A stretch of 64,000 nt of DNA from Gnetum montanum (taxonomy: Eukaryota; Streptophyta; Gnetopsida; Gnetales; Gnetaceae): contig MNCI01005798.1 of the NCBI GenBank assembly GCA_015680685.1, positions 700,406-764,405 on the forward strand, in the 5' to 3' direction. Position numbers and translations under genes: made by a program. Below, in pieces: positions 35,333 through 47,100 of this stretch. How positions within the stretch are numbered: position 1 is the stretch's first letter; each line of letters starts with the position of its first letter. The notes beneath the pieces are model-generated. The model was not told where the DNA came from. It saw only the letters and a list, made by a program, of their open reading frames with translations, and ran no database searches.

Positions 35333-35896
35333 CTCCTATTTTTCCACTAGATTGGGGTTTGAAAAATTTGAATCTGACACACTTAAGAAATCTGGACATC
35401 AATCTCATACATTGGGCTTCATATAGACTTGGATGTTGTACACCTGCAAACCAAAACCTGCATCTTCCTAGCATTTGCTCTCATCCATTGGGCCTAAACG
35501 TCTACCTTGCAACCACTCAGCAACTACATTCTAACTAGTGCACATTTTAATTGCTTATCAATAAAAACAGTTTGCATTATTGCCTAGATTCTTGTAGTTT
35601 ACATTATTTTTCTAGTTCACATTTTTCCTATTTTCATTGTTTAAACATTTTACATTTGTTTCCATTTGTTTACATTTATTATTTACATTTGTTTAAGTAT
35701 AACCCAATGCATCACAATTGTGTACGTTCGGGGAAGTCCTCATTTGATCCATGTGCAGACCATTCAAGGCACTCTACCTCCATTGATTTCTAGCTTGCCC
35801 TCAAGAAAAGGTAGGGGTCTTACTGTTTCATCTGTAGATCTCTCAGTGTCTGTTCATTCCAGCCTCTCACCGATGATTTTGGATGGTACAGTAAAA

Positions 35897-35914
35897 TGGC
35901 GCTAGAAGGAGGGA
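35897..35914 (+). promoter_or_regulatory. Primer binding site of el-1
   Basis: TGGCGCTAGAAGGAGGGA, six bases after the LTR end. Shares TGGCGCTA-A-GGAGGG with el-2 (53486-53503), so both probably used the same tRNA primer. Confidence 0.85.
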
Positions 35915-36107
35915 AATTTCTTTGTTAGATCCACCTCTTAGCATCCTAGATCTAGCATTCACATCTTGCTATCATTGTTAGCATTCTTACGCTACCTTAT
36001 TTCCAGCATTCAGGCACTATTTCTTGCTGATAAATTTTGTTATCTAGTCCAGAAAATGTGCCTTAGCTTCAGATGCTGCATTTTACTCACGCTACAGTTG
36101 AAACGTG

Positions 36108-36680
36108 GTTGTACATTGTTCAACACTTAGCCATATTTTCTCTCTTCAACACATGCTGCAGTTGCTCACGCTACAGTTGCTAATGCTACAATTTCTCACG
36201 TTGTAGTTTACTCACGCTGCAATTTACTCATGCTACAGTTTACTCATGCTACAGTTTACTCATGCTGCCATTTTTTCATGTTTCAATTTTCTCATGTTGT
36301 ACCCAGTTTACTCACGCTGTAGTTTTACACTTAGAAATTTTTTTTTTTCACACTATAGTTTTACACTTGGAAAATTTTTTCCTCATGCTGTAGTTTGCTC
36401 ATGCTGAAGTTTACTCATGCTATAGTTTTCTCATGCTGCATTTTACACTTAGAAGAAAATTTTTTGCTCACGTTGCAGTTTTACACTTAGAAACATTTTT
36501 GCTCACGCTGCAGTTTTACACTTAGAAACGTTTTTGCTCACGCTACAGTTTTACACTTAGAAACTTCTTTGCACATGCTTCCAGGTTCTTACGTTGGATA
36601 CTTAGAAAATTTTTTTGCACACGCTGCACACTCAGCCCTAACCATACGCTACACATGCTGCACACTTGGCCCAAAACACA
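36108..36680. repeat. CTCACGCTACAGTTT-type leader repeats, with three 35-bp units
   Basis: Between PBS and gag the motif CTCACGCTGCAGTTT recurs many times. Three exact-length 35-bp units lie at 36461-36495, 36496-36530 and 36531-36565, each containing GCAGTTTTACACTTAGAAAC or a close variant. No coding role seen. Confidence 0.85.
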
Positions 36681-36727
36681 CTCGATACTTGTTAGCTAGC
36701 CCGTACGCTACCCCGTCACACATCACT

Positions 36728-38030
36728 ATGGAGTCATCTCAGAACTCTAACGCACGCACCTTCATAATCCTCACACAGAATAGGAGGCAAAATGAAATTT
36801 CGAGCACATATACATGGGAGGTCATGAATTTGTCCCCTCTGTATATGACATCATCCCCCTTTCTGAGCCCCAGCACTGACTCATCTCCCAGCTTCTTATG
36901 GCAAGTAGCCAAAACTCACGATGACCCACTGAGGAGCCCCAAAACCAAGACAAGGAAGATGACTTTTCGGCACAATCTGAACATGAGGATTTGTATTACA
37001 CCCTCACTCCCCATGCCTACGTGAACCCATCATTCCACCCTTGCATGGGACAGACAGTCGCTCACCAAGTGTCAACGAGCACCCAAGCACCGATATCTCG
37101 ATAGAGATTACCCACATCCACCTCCACCCAGTACATACCGCACATGCAAACATGGGGCCCCTTTCATCACTTCAACTTTGCACATCCAGGGTGCCACTTC
37201 ATAGTTTGTGGCTAGGAAAGGAACCATACCCCTTTTTCAACAACCCACTCACTTCAACGTGCCACACCCCACAACTCTGAACGTTGCTCCATAGCATCAA
37301 ATGACAACCCAACAATCTCCCCAACCAACTAATATGCCTACCACTCAAGAGTGGGCAAAAGCAAAACAATGGATGCAAGCATTAACTAACAAGGTAAAGC
37401 ATCTCAAAACCGCTAACACCGAAGCAGTTAAAGTACTGGACTTCTACCACGATGATCCAATTAACACTTCAGTGCCACTATTAGCTTTACCCAAGGGAAT
37501 CACACTGCTCCAGTTAACCAAGTACAATGGGAAGGGAGATCCAAATGCTCACTTAGTCATGTTTTGATCAAAAACTCTATTGCTTCAAGCTTGGCCCCAT
37601 GCAATCTTACGCATGTTCGCTATGTCCTTAATGGGTGTAGCCTTGGACTGGTACCGAGCCCTACCATGTAACTCCATATCCTCTCTTGAGGATCTATTAC
37701 ACCAATTCATTACCAAGTTTAAGTACAATCTGAAGCCTGAAGCAACACTAGACACTCTGATACAGGTGAAACAAGAACCACTTTAGCCTGTGCAAAAGTT
37801 CATCCAAAAATGGAGTGTAGCCCTTAATGAACTTCATGAGCCCATCCCTGAAACGTATTTGCTTACAATTCTGAAAGGAGCTGTGAATGACTTTGTTAAG
37901 TTAAAACTATACTACCTAAGGACTCAAACATTGAGCCAAGCCTTCACGTAGATCAAGAACATTGAACAAGTTGCACAAACCAGAAATGATCCCACCTATG
38001 TACGACTTGGTCATGCAATCATCGGCTCAT
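36728..38030 (+). pseudogene. Gag of el-1 (broken)
   Basis: Start chosen at the ATG 36728 (MESSQNSNARTFIILTQN); this frame runs to 37024. The capsid core is in frames 37301-37567 and 37580-37786, which are collinear and separated by one TGA: FYHDDPINTSVPLLALPKGI, KYNGKGDPNAHL, ALDWYRALPCNSI, FKYNLKPEATLDTL. It continues after a stop with QKFIQKWSVALNELHEPIPE. Same Gag family as element E. Gag would form the virus-like particle. At least four lesions. Confidence 0.8.
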
Positions 38031-38033
38031 TGT

Positions 38034-38831
38034 GAAGCCTTAGCACAAACATTAACGTCCATTCTTATTACAAAGGACATCCCTACTAACATGGAATCCA
38101 TCCGTGCAATGATTTCACAACATACACCATAAGGACTGGGTTCAAACACCTTAGCCTTCTGCGACGATGCAGTTAAAGTCAACCCCAAACAAGGGGAGGT
38201 CACAATAGCACCATTGTCAATTAGCATAGGTGTTGGGCAATGTGCCATTCACAGAGTGCACGTTGATGATGGCGTGGCAACAAACATAGTTCTATACTCC
38301 ATCATGGACAAACTAGGCATGGTAGATGAGATCATGTCAATAGAAACCACATGTCTAAAATCCTTCAAAAGATCACGTGTCACAGTCAAGGGCATGATTA
38401 ACCTAGCATTCGTGGTAGGTGAACAATTCCCCACCAGTGTAGAGTTCACTGTCATAGAAGAGATGCCCAGTTTCAACATGATTCTTCGTAGACCTTGGCT
38501 AGCACGACAACGAGCCATTTCCTCATCGATACATCAAGAAATCTACCTTCCATACGAAGGTGGAAAAGTCATTATACATGGCGAAAACACTCCCTTTCAA
38601 GTTGACCACAACATAGACATGTCACAGATCTTGAAAGAGGAGACTCTTGATGCAACACACACAGCAACAAACACAACACCTAGAGCCAAAACACCTAGAC
38701 GAGTGGCAACCAATACAGTATTTAGAGCTAAAACGCCTGAACGAGTGGTGAAAACCATAAGCCTCCCAGTGGAGCCTAAGCCTAAAATGCTTCCAAAACC
38801 ACATCCGGTTAGGAGACAACCACTCAATTAA
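38034..38831 (+). pseudogene. Retropepsin of el-1 (long open frame)
   Basis: Open from 38214 to 38831 (205 codons), the longest intact frame in el-1. It reads RVHVDDGVATNIVLYSIMDK, with D-D-G at the catalytic site, then ETTCLKSFKRSRVTVKG and NMILRRPWLARQRAISS. A Thr/Pro/Lys-rich tail follows with a duplicated RAKTP-x-RV segment. The stop TAA at 38829 is followed directly by non-coding repeats, with no RT. The same domain is seen in E (DDR) and in the outer element (DDG). Confidence 0.8.
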
Positions 38832-38937
38832 AGCACCCCTAAGGCCAAAAACAAGCTGGATCTCCACACACTCTTCACATTCTTTCATGGTGCATATGTC
38901 ACATTCATTTGTATTATACTAGCTTATGCATTCTCTC

Positions 38938-39476
38938 ATGGCCCGAAAAGGCTTTAAACTAAATTGTGGCCCTAAAAGGCCTTAAACTACCACCTTTTCA
39001 CATTGTTTTCTTTTTACTTGTGCATTTCAATTCATGTTTTCTACAGTTTCTATTTAACATTATTTTCTCTAGTTTCTTTTGTTTACAAGATCATACAAAC
39101 GCACACGCATGCATCCACATTGACAGTCCTGGCATCATGACTTAAAACTGATACCAAATACCATCCTAGGTTAAACTACTACTCATCTGAAATGATGTTA
39201 AAATACCACCATGATAGGACGTCCACAGAGAGGTCCTGGCATCATGACCTAAAACTAATACCACAAATTATCTAGAATGACAATAAACTACCACACTCTT
39301 ATCTGACAGAGTCTGCTAAGACTATAAACTAGTTCGCCTCTCCATATTCTGCCATGACTATAAACTAGCATTGCACTATCTGCTACGATGCTAAACTGGC
39401 AACATCCAATGAGTTATGATGTAAAACTAATCCACAACAGTCCACTAAGACTATAAACTAGCAACTTCCTTGCTGG
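38938..39476. repeat. GGCCTTAAACTA then TATAAACTAGC short repeats of el-1
   Basis: First part (38938-39000) is the GGCC-type unit, second part (39140-39476) the GACTATAAACTAG-type unit. In the outer element these two arrays are separated by more than 5 kb plus pol. Their juxtaposition here suggests that the pol deletion of el-1 ran between them. Confidence 0.75.
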
Positions 39477-40620
39477 CCTACTAATCTATTGCTATAATCA
39501 AATGACATGTCATCATCAACTTGCTCAATGAATTCATCACATGGACTCTGATAACATTGCTGCTGCTCAATTTTGTTTGCCTACGGTTGCACATGGTGTC
39601 TCCATCCCATCGGTTTCATCCATGTTTAATGTGTTAAGCTAACTCATTCACTTGTGGTTTTCTTGTCTTCTTGGAGTTTTGTTTGCAGGATGACACCCAG
39701 AGGTGTTCGTACATGGATGCACTTCATCACGGCAATGAGATACCACATTCTTCCTGATGCACGTAACTAGGTTAATCAAACCATTTACAAGTACATTCCT
39801 GATTCCCTAACATGTTCTCTCTACCCTGTTTAGTTATATTTCCTAGATACATCCTAGTCATCCCAAAACTCTAAGCACATGGTTGCACACTGTAACTCTT
39901 CAAGTACTTGCAACACACAACGCAACACATGAAACAGATACAAGTACATGAGCACGAGTATAACATTGAAAGAGAGCTCTTTCCACAAAAAAATGCTCTT
40001 CCAAAAAGAAAAAAACAAATAAAAAAAAGAAAAAAATACAAAAAATCAAAGAGCAAAATCCATTAGAAGACCCTTGGCACTTCCCATACAAGTTCCATGC
40101 GGGAAGGTACTTTTCTTGGAAGAAAACACTCGTGTCTCAAACAATCATTTTGCATCCCGCTGCATGGCTTTGGCTGTTGGACAACAAGTTCCCTTTGACA
40201 CTCAAAAAGGATCACGTTTCTCTAAAGAATGCACCACCACACCATGTGGCTTTGGTTGTGACAATAAGTTCTCTTAAATAGGATACAAGAGTCTCATTCC
40301 TCCAAAGGATGCACATCTCATGCCTTGGTCCCAAGTCTGCTAGATACTGGCTATTGACAAGGACCAACATGATGTGTTCACACAAGAGCATTTCCCTTCC
40401 CAAAATTAAAAAAAATCATCCCTTCATCAATCCCCAATCCCATAGTAACAAATCTTCTCCCTATACATCTCAAAACCTCGTTTCCCAATCCCATGTATTT
40501 CTAAACATGGTGCGATGACATCTGGCCAAGTGCCACAGAGAAATGCTTGATACCAAGTTTCTTGTGGTATTTTGTACTTCTTTTTCCATGAATCTTGGGT
40601 AGATTCCTCCAGGTTTCAAT
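39477..40620 (+). other. Non-coding 3' region of el-1
   Basis: No conserved coding sequence. A GTTTGCAG|GATGACACCC at about 39688 looks like a splice acceptor on the plus strand but has no supporting homology. Contains an A-rich stretch (39987-40050). Confidence 0.5.
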
Positions 40621-40633
40621 AAATAGGGGCCAA
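40621..40633 (+). promoter_or_regulatory. Polypurine tract of el-1
   Basis: AAATAGGGGCCAA directly before the 3' LTR. Confidence 0.8.
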
Positions 40634-42780
40634 TGAAACACCACAAAATTTTTTCCTAGCACTTTTAGACAAGAATCAAGCTAAGTCATGTTGCTGCCCA
40701 ACATGAGTACAACATGACCAAATGTGAGAGCCTCCAAAATGGCATAAAATGACATATAATGGAGAATGAAATGGAGCAAGCAAGGTTCCCCTAGGGCCCA
40801 TAGGTGACTGCACCAACTTTTGGCATCCAAAATCAAAATTTTCAGCTCAAAATGCTTGGTTTTGGCTAAGTATAATTTGGCTAAATTTTCAGATGCTGCT
40901 CAGCGTAAGGCTCAGCGTCACCAACTTTTGGAGCCCCAAAACTAAGTCAAAACAAGCTTAAATAAAGAACAAGGACCCCCCATGACCATCACCAAGGTCC
41001 CTAGTAGCTTCCAAGCTCTAGAAAATTAATATTTGGGCCTCAAATATGCCACTTTGACTTGGTGACACTGGGGTTATTTTTTAGACGCTGCTCAGCGTAA
41101 GGCTCAGTGTCACCAACTTTTGGAGCCCTGAAATTGAGTCAAAATAGGCCAAAATCAAGAAAAATGATCACCCATGACCTTAAACAAGGTCCCTAGTAGC
41201 TCCTAGCTTCTAGAAAAGCAATATTTGGGCCTCAAATATGCCACTTTGTCTTGGAGACGCTGCAGTTATTTTTCAGACGCTACTTAGCGTAAGGCTCAGC
41301 ATCACTAACAAAAATAGAGAAAAAAAAGCCTCCGAATGAGCTCAAACTTGACACAAAGAACCCTCATGACCCATGCAATTTAGATACACTATGAAAATGG
41401 GTCTCATAGGTTAAAAATGGGTTTAAAATGCACTATTTTTATGTCATTATCCATTAGTCACGCTGACATGCTTCCAGCAGCGTAAGGATCAACATCACCA
41501 ACCAAAACAAAGTTAAAATAGCCGCTAAATGAGCTCAAAATCAACAAGTAGCACCATTTTAACCTTAGGAATGTAGATCCACTCTAAAAATTAGTTTCTT
41601 AGGTCAATAATGGGTTCAAAATGCACTATTTGTAGGTCATTTGTCGTCAATCATGCTAACATGCTTCCAGCAGCGTAAGGATCAATGTCACCAACCAAAA
41701 CAGAGCCAAAAAAGCTTCTAAATGAGCTCAAACTTGACATGAAGCATCCTCTAGACCTTAGGCATATAGATCCACTTCAAAAATGGGTCTCCTAGGTCAA
41801 AAATTGGCTCAAAATGTATCATAAATATTGGACACGTTGATGGTCACACTAACACCCTATGATGATGGTCACGCTAACACCCTAGGACGATGGTCACGCT
41901 AACACCCTGGGATGATGGTCACGCTGACACCCTAGGATGCTGGATACCAAACATTGATGCCAACATAGATCTACAGATCCAAAGGCTAGACATCCAGATC
42001 CACTCTGGTACTTTAACATTCTTTGTACATTTTACATTTTTCAATGTATCAAGCTCCTACGCTGTGGACTACACATATCAGTGTAAGAGATCTTGGTCAC
42101 ACTGCACACTATACATTGTATCATTTCATGCATCTGGTCAACGCACACACTTTTCACCTAATCCAAAGTTTTCTCACCCCGCAGCCACTAATCTTCTCGT
42201 AGATTCGAATCTTACACCTAAAATCCTATAAATCTCCTATTTTTCCACTAGATCGAGGTTCGAAAAATTTGAATCTAACACACTTAAGAAATCTGGGCAT
42301 CAATCTCATATGCTAGGCTTCATATAGATTTGGACGCTATAGACCTACAATCCAAAACCTGCATCTTCCTAGCATCTGCTCTCATGCATCAGGGCTAACT
42401 ATCCGCCTTGCGACCACTCTGCAACTACGTTCTGACCGATGCACATTTTAACTATTTATCAATACAAACTGTTTGCATTATTGCCCAGATTCTTGCAATT
42501 TACATTATTTTTCCTATTCACTTTTTTTCTATTTTCATTATTTAAATAGTTTACATTTGTTTGCATTTAGTATTTGCATTTATTTACATATAACCCAACG
42601 CATCGTAATTGTGTATGTTCGGGGAAGTCCTCATTTGATCCGTGTGCGGACCATTCAAGGCACTTTGCCTCTATTGATTTTTAGCTTGCCCTCAGGTGAA
42701 GGCAAGGTCTTACTATTTCATCCGTAGATCTCTCAGTGTTCATTCATTCTAGCCTCTCACCGACAATTTTGGACAGTACA
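40634..42780 (+). repeat. el-1 3' LTR (2147 bp)
   Basis: TGAAACACC to GTACA. Five about-190-bp units (40890-41820) and four 25-bp units (41839-41938), against six and six in the 5' LTR; this accounts for most of the length difference. Confidence 0.93.
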
Positions 42781-42785
42781 CCCCC
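42781..42785. repeat. Target-site duplication of el-1, right (CCCCC)
   Basis: Identical to 33485-33489. Confidence 0.9.
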
Positions 42786-43500
42786 TTGCATGGTCAAGGC
42801 ACCGTCAAAATGTAAAGTAACCTCAATATGTGGTGGGATGGCGTTGATAGTGCTAAGGTGCTCATCTAGGAATTTAGGATCTATGATTGCCCGATCATCG
42901 ACAAGTGAGGTCGTGGGTTGTGTTGCTATTTCTTGACCTTTCTTTGATGATTGGCTCACATAATGAAAATTGAATTCCACTATTATCACTTTCCATTGGG
43001 CTATCCTACTACTTTCGTATAGATTTTTTATGATAGCCCGGAGTATGTTGCTTTTACAAATAATGTTCATTTTGCTACAAAATAGGTAGTGTCTCCACTT
43101 TTTCAATGCAAACACTAAGGCAAGGCATTTTCTCTCCACCTCATTGTATTTCTCTTCATATGCTATCAGTGCATGACTTAGGTAGTACATTGGTATCTCA
43201 GAATCGTCATCCGATTTCTAACATAACAGTGTTGTGATAGATGTGTCTTAGGTGGCAAGATAGATAAAGAAAGGCTTATCCCTCTATGGTGGGTAAACAA
43301 TTAGGAGGTTCAAAAGGTCTTCCTTTAGATCATTGAAGGCTTGTTGGCATTGCGTCATCCATTAAAAGTTAACCCCTCTCTTTAGAAGATGTTGCATAGG
43401 GTGTAACTTGTCAGTCAAGTTTGCTATAAACCTTCGGATGAACTGTACTCTACCCTACAACCCACGTAGTTCTTTCAGGTTTGTAGGAGGTGCCAGATTA
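42786..43500 (-). pseudogene. RNase H and start of aRH of the outer element
   Basis: Minus strand. RT connection (APPTNLKELRGL, FIRRFIANLTDKLHPM), then RNase H with YYLSHALIAYEEKYNEVERK (open frame 43190-42744), CLALVFALKKWRHYL and a 'FHYVSQSSKKGQEIATQPTT' tail. About 40 residues later HFDGALTMQGG starts the aRH domain, and at 42785 it is cut by el-1. The first RNase H Asp region (IYLAT-DTSITTLLC) has a stop. Order RNH then aRH. Confidence 0.85.
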
Positions 43501-44161
43501 ATGATGGCTTTAACTTTTTCAAGGTCCACTCATATTCCATCCTCTGATACTACAAACCCTAACATGCATCTGGTTCTCACCCTGAAGACAAAATTTTTAG
43601 GATTGAGGCATAAATCGTGCATTTGACAATACTTGAAGACTACACCTAGATCATTGGGATGATTAGCGACTTTTTTATATTTCACCGCTATATCATCCAT
43701 GTAGTCATTGAGTGTTTCTAGGATGTAGTCGCTAAAGATGTAAGTCATGGCTTTCTGGTAGGTTTCTCCAGCATTCTTAAGCCACAAAGGCATCATAGTG
43801 TAATAAAAGGTATCCCATGGGGTCATGAAGGTTGTTGTTAATTGATGCTTTGGGTTAATGCGAATTTGGTTGTAGCCGGTGAAACCATCCATGAAAAATA
43901 ACAGAGCATGACCAACCATAGTATCGATAAGATGAGCGATACTCAGAAGTGGGAAATTATCCTTAATTATTGCCTTATTTAGATCTTGGATGTCTATACA
44001 AATTCATATTCCTCCCATTTTCTTAGAAACTACAATGATGCTAGACACCCATTCTAAGTAATCAACTGCCTGGATGAAACCAGCTTGGTAGAACTTGGTG
44101 ATTTCATCTCGTATAGCTAGTGTGCTCTCTAGTTTAACCTTGCAAGCCTTCTATTTAACTG
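43501..44161 (-). pseudogene. Reverse transcriptase palm of the outer element
   Basis: Open frame 43919-43530 has FFMDGFTGYNQIRINPKHQL, FYYTMMPLWLKNAGETYQKA and an intact NDYMDD catalytic motif (residues 73-76 of this frame). LWLKNAGET has Leu-Trp where PFGLKNAGAT is usual. Upstream to 44161: RDEITKFYQAGFIQAVDYLEW and IIVVSKKMGG then a stop. At 44162 it is cut by el-2; the preceding residues (FAWSYSDMLGLDPRLIQ) are at 56676-56555. Confidence 0.88.
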
Positions 44162-44166
44162 CTTTC
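44162..44166. repeat. Target-site duplication of el-2, left (CTTTC)
   Basis: Identical to 56550-56554. Confidence 0.92.
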
Positions 44167-47100
44167 TATTGGCAATCGTTTGGGACACGACTGCCAACGA
44201 GTGTCCTCGAACAAGATTTAGGTGCCTGCTAGTCTCTGGCAACACCAAGGCCCAGATACCTCCAAATAAACTCAGTAGTTAATGTGAGTATATGTGTGTG
44301 TTGTTGTGGCGTGCGGTTGTGAAAAATGAAACGATTGCGTTATGTGCAAACTATAGATGACTTATCTTAAAGAGATTCAACCAAATTTGCCAAGTACTAT
44401 GAGTTGTTGAGAGTTCCTATTTTGTTCAATTGTCTAGTCTACGCGGTCCTTATAATACCTACTTGTAACAAATAAAATTTTGCAAAAACATTTGAGCACA
44501 ACTCTATGAATCTACTTCTAATTTTTCCCAGAGAAAGAGATAGTTCCACAAGAAAACTAGAAATAGAGCAAGATTCAATGGAAATAGACAGAAAAGAAAA
44601 GCAGATTTGTGTAGACCTCAAATATTTAAACAAGGTAAAATGACACGAGTAAATACTTCGCAATAAAGCTATCCCAAATTAAATATCTATGAATTGTTCA
44701 AACTTCCAAGACTCAAATATGCAATTTCTTCAAGAAAATCCTACTATGCTACCAGAAAATTGCTGCATAAACTATCACGTACGAGACTCCATTTTGGCTA
44801 GATAACGGACGTCAACAATTGCATTCAACAGAACCTTAAAAAGACTTGACAATTTCTAATTGAAATACCACGGATATTCACTTTAAAGATAAAAAGAAGC
44901 TATTCTGGTCCCATCAAAATACCAATGATTTTCTGAACCCTCTTAACTACTGAATTGTTCAACGGTATGGCTACAAGTAGAGGCTCTCTAACAACAATCC
45001 CAATAGCAATTCTTATATGTTGCACAATAACAAAATTTACTACTAAAATGATTTTAATGCTTTTAAACACAAGCGCTTCTATGGCAAAATTTTAATAGAA
45101 ATTTCTATCGGGAAATAGGAACAGTAAGAGCGATCTAAAAATCTCAAAATTACTTTCCAACGATGATACTATCTAAACCACTAGCTAAACAATTTAAACA
45201 AACAAAAATAAAACATAACTCACAGGACTATGACAAAGAGGCTGAAATCTTTTCTTTAGCAAGTCATCTTACAAGAAATCTTTCACACTTTCTTTGTACA
45301 AATGCTCTTCTCCCAAGACTCAAAGTGTGTCTCCAAGTGAGAGCCCAAGTATTTCAAAGTGTGATCCCAATGTCTTCTCCCCAAACTGTGATGTCTTCCT
45401 TCCGAAAAAAAAAAATCCTCTCTCCAAAAAACAAATCCCCCATTTGAGACCCCATGTCTTCCCTTTTAAAGGGTTCAAAGGTGGTTACATTCCAAAATAT
45501 CCTAGCTAACTTTTCTCCCGAATAAGGAGGTTACAACTTACCCATCTAGTTAGGAGGATGTTATGTAGTTAGGAAGTTAGGAAGTTATACATAAAATTAG
45601 GAGAAATTTATGCTAACATTAATATTTGTAAATATTATAAATTATAAATATTAAATGTAATGTGATATTACAAATATTATAAATATTTTAACATCAATAT
45701 TGCAAATATTTTTATGAGTAGTAACTTATATATATAATAATGTTTAAAAATAATGTTTTAAGACTTGGAATAATTAAATTAAAGGCAAGTTTTTAAACTA
45801 GGGCTTTACACTATAGGTATTTAATGGTTATTATATATATATTGATTAATTTGTTAGATATTTAAACCATCGATGCTTTCGTAAAGTTATAAACAAGTGG
45901 TAGTAATAAGATAATTTTACATACACCTTGGTGTAAATGTGAGTGAAAGTGGCAGAGTTAATGGCTAAAAATAAATCTTCTTCGTCTTCCCTGGTAAATT
46001 GCACAGATAATCAGCAATAGTTCCAGAAGAGCGGGCATAATCGGCTGGTTCATTTTCTCTTTTCTTATCTTTGTGCAAAATTGGTAAGAACTGACACATG
46101 CTCTAACCCATTCCTGGTGCTAACTCCTATGATTATGGTTTGCTGGACACAGCCATGTTGCCAGAGTTAACATAAAACATTGACCCTAACCTCTTCTTGT
46201 TTCTATAACCTATGTCATGCTGATATCCCAAATCTGAATTTCTTGCTTGTCGTATATAAAATATGTTTGTTATGGAAATATCCAAGAAAGCAGCAAACAA
46301 GAACAGATCGATAACACGGGCCTTTCTAGTGGTTACTGGTGCTTATGATTGCCATTTACAAACAAGATGCACAGGTACATCATTTTTGGGACAGCACACG
46401 GTAGCATCATCAGATTGGCCCCTGCATGTAGATCCAAGATCCAGATGTGTGGCTCCACGTAGCAAAAGTCATGCTGCTTGTGCAGGTCGCGATCAAAGAA
46501 GAAGCAGATGCATCCGCTGTTGGCTGTTATGTTGTATATGTGGCCTTGGATTACTAGATCACCCCTACGTGTTATGCAAGTGTCTTCTGTAAATGCATCA
46601 GTTTAACCTGCCCACTCAATGTGCCGATGAGATGATCTTGTTGGCGTAAATTGTTGCAGAAGGACAAGAGCATGATTTTGATTTTAGTCAGAAAGAAATA
46701 CTAGTCTTGGTTGCGACTAGTGCTCTTCGTTTGCTTGGAGTCCAACATCAATGTTTGACGTACATGGCCACCGCAACACCAAATTTACGAACAGAGGCTC
46801 TAGCAGCAGTACCTCAAAACCATACACATACCCCTTCTCTATGGATTTCCAAAAATAGAATTTTAGTAGATACAAATTTTTGAGATACTGATTGTAGTCT
46901 GTCTACTATTAAAAATAAATTTCAGCAAGAAACTTCGACTTTGGAATGGGTTTCTTGCACTCTCGTGACGATTTCCTTGTTTGAATTAAAACCGCTACCA
47001 TTACTGTGTTCTTGAAATCTACTAAGAAATAACATTGGATTTTGCTTTCATTTTTATGCAGTTTTCTGGTGAAACCGGACAGAATTAGAATGATCAGTGG

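Larger units (their letters stand above)
33490..35890 (+). repeat. el-1 5' LTR (2401 bp)
   Basis: TGAAACACC to GTACA. Contains six units of an approximately 190-bp tandem repeat (33750-34870), a 25-bp minisatellite (34888-35037) and a TATA-like TATAAAT at 35326-35332. Confidence 0.93.
33490..42780 (+). mobile_element. el-1: complete gag-protease-only LTR retrotransposon (9291 bp)
   Basis: LTR 33490-35890, PBS 35897-35914, leader with tandem repeats, gag (36728-38030), protease (38034-38831), short repeats (38938-39476), PPT (40621-40633), LTR 40634-42780, flanked by perfect 5-bp CCCCC duplications. There is no RT, RNase H or integrase, and only 4.7 kb of internal sequence. Gag, protease, PPT and LTR termini match the E/outer family, so it is a pol-less derivative of such elements. 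LTRs differ at roughly one base in ten by eye and in tandem-repeat copy number. Confidence 0.93.

Noticed and set aside
36569-36727. Upstream extension of the el-1 gag frame from ATG 36569
   Set aside because: The extension reads through leader repeats and is not Gag-like; the start at 36728 fits better.
38027-38888. Minus-strand frames opposite the el-1 protease
   Set aside because: Shadows of the protease reading frame on the other strand.
39871-40091. Phe/Cys-rich minus-strand frames in el-1
   Set aside because: Produced by the A-rich stretch at 39987-40050; no homology.
46263-46592. 109-codon Cys/Arg-rich frame in the left el-2 LTR
   Set aside because: The frame is broken in the right LTR, while another frame is open there instead; consistent with chance.
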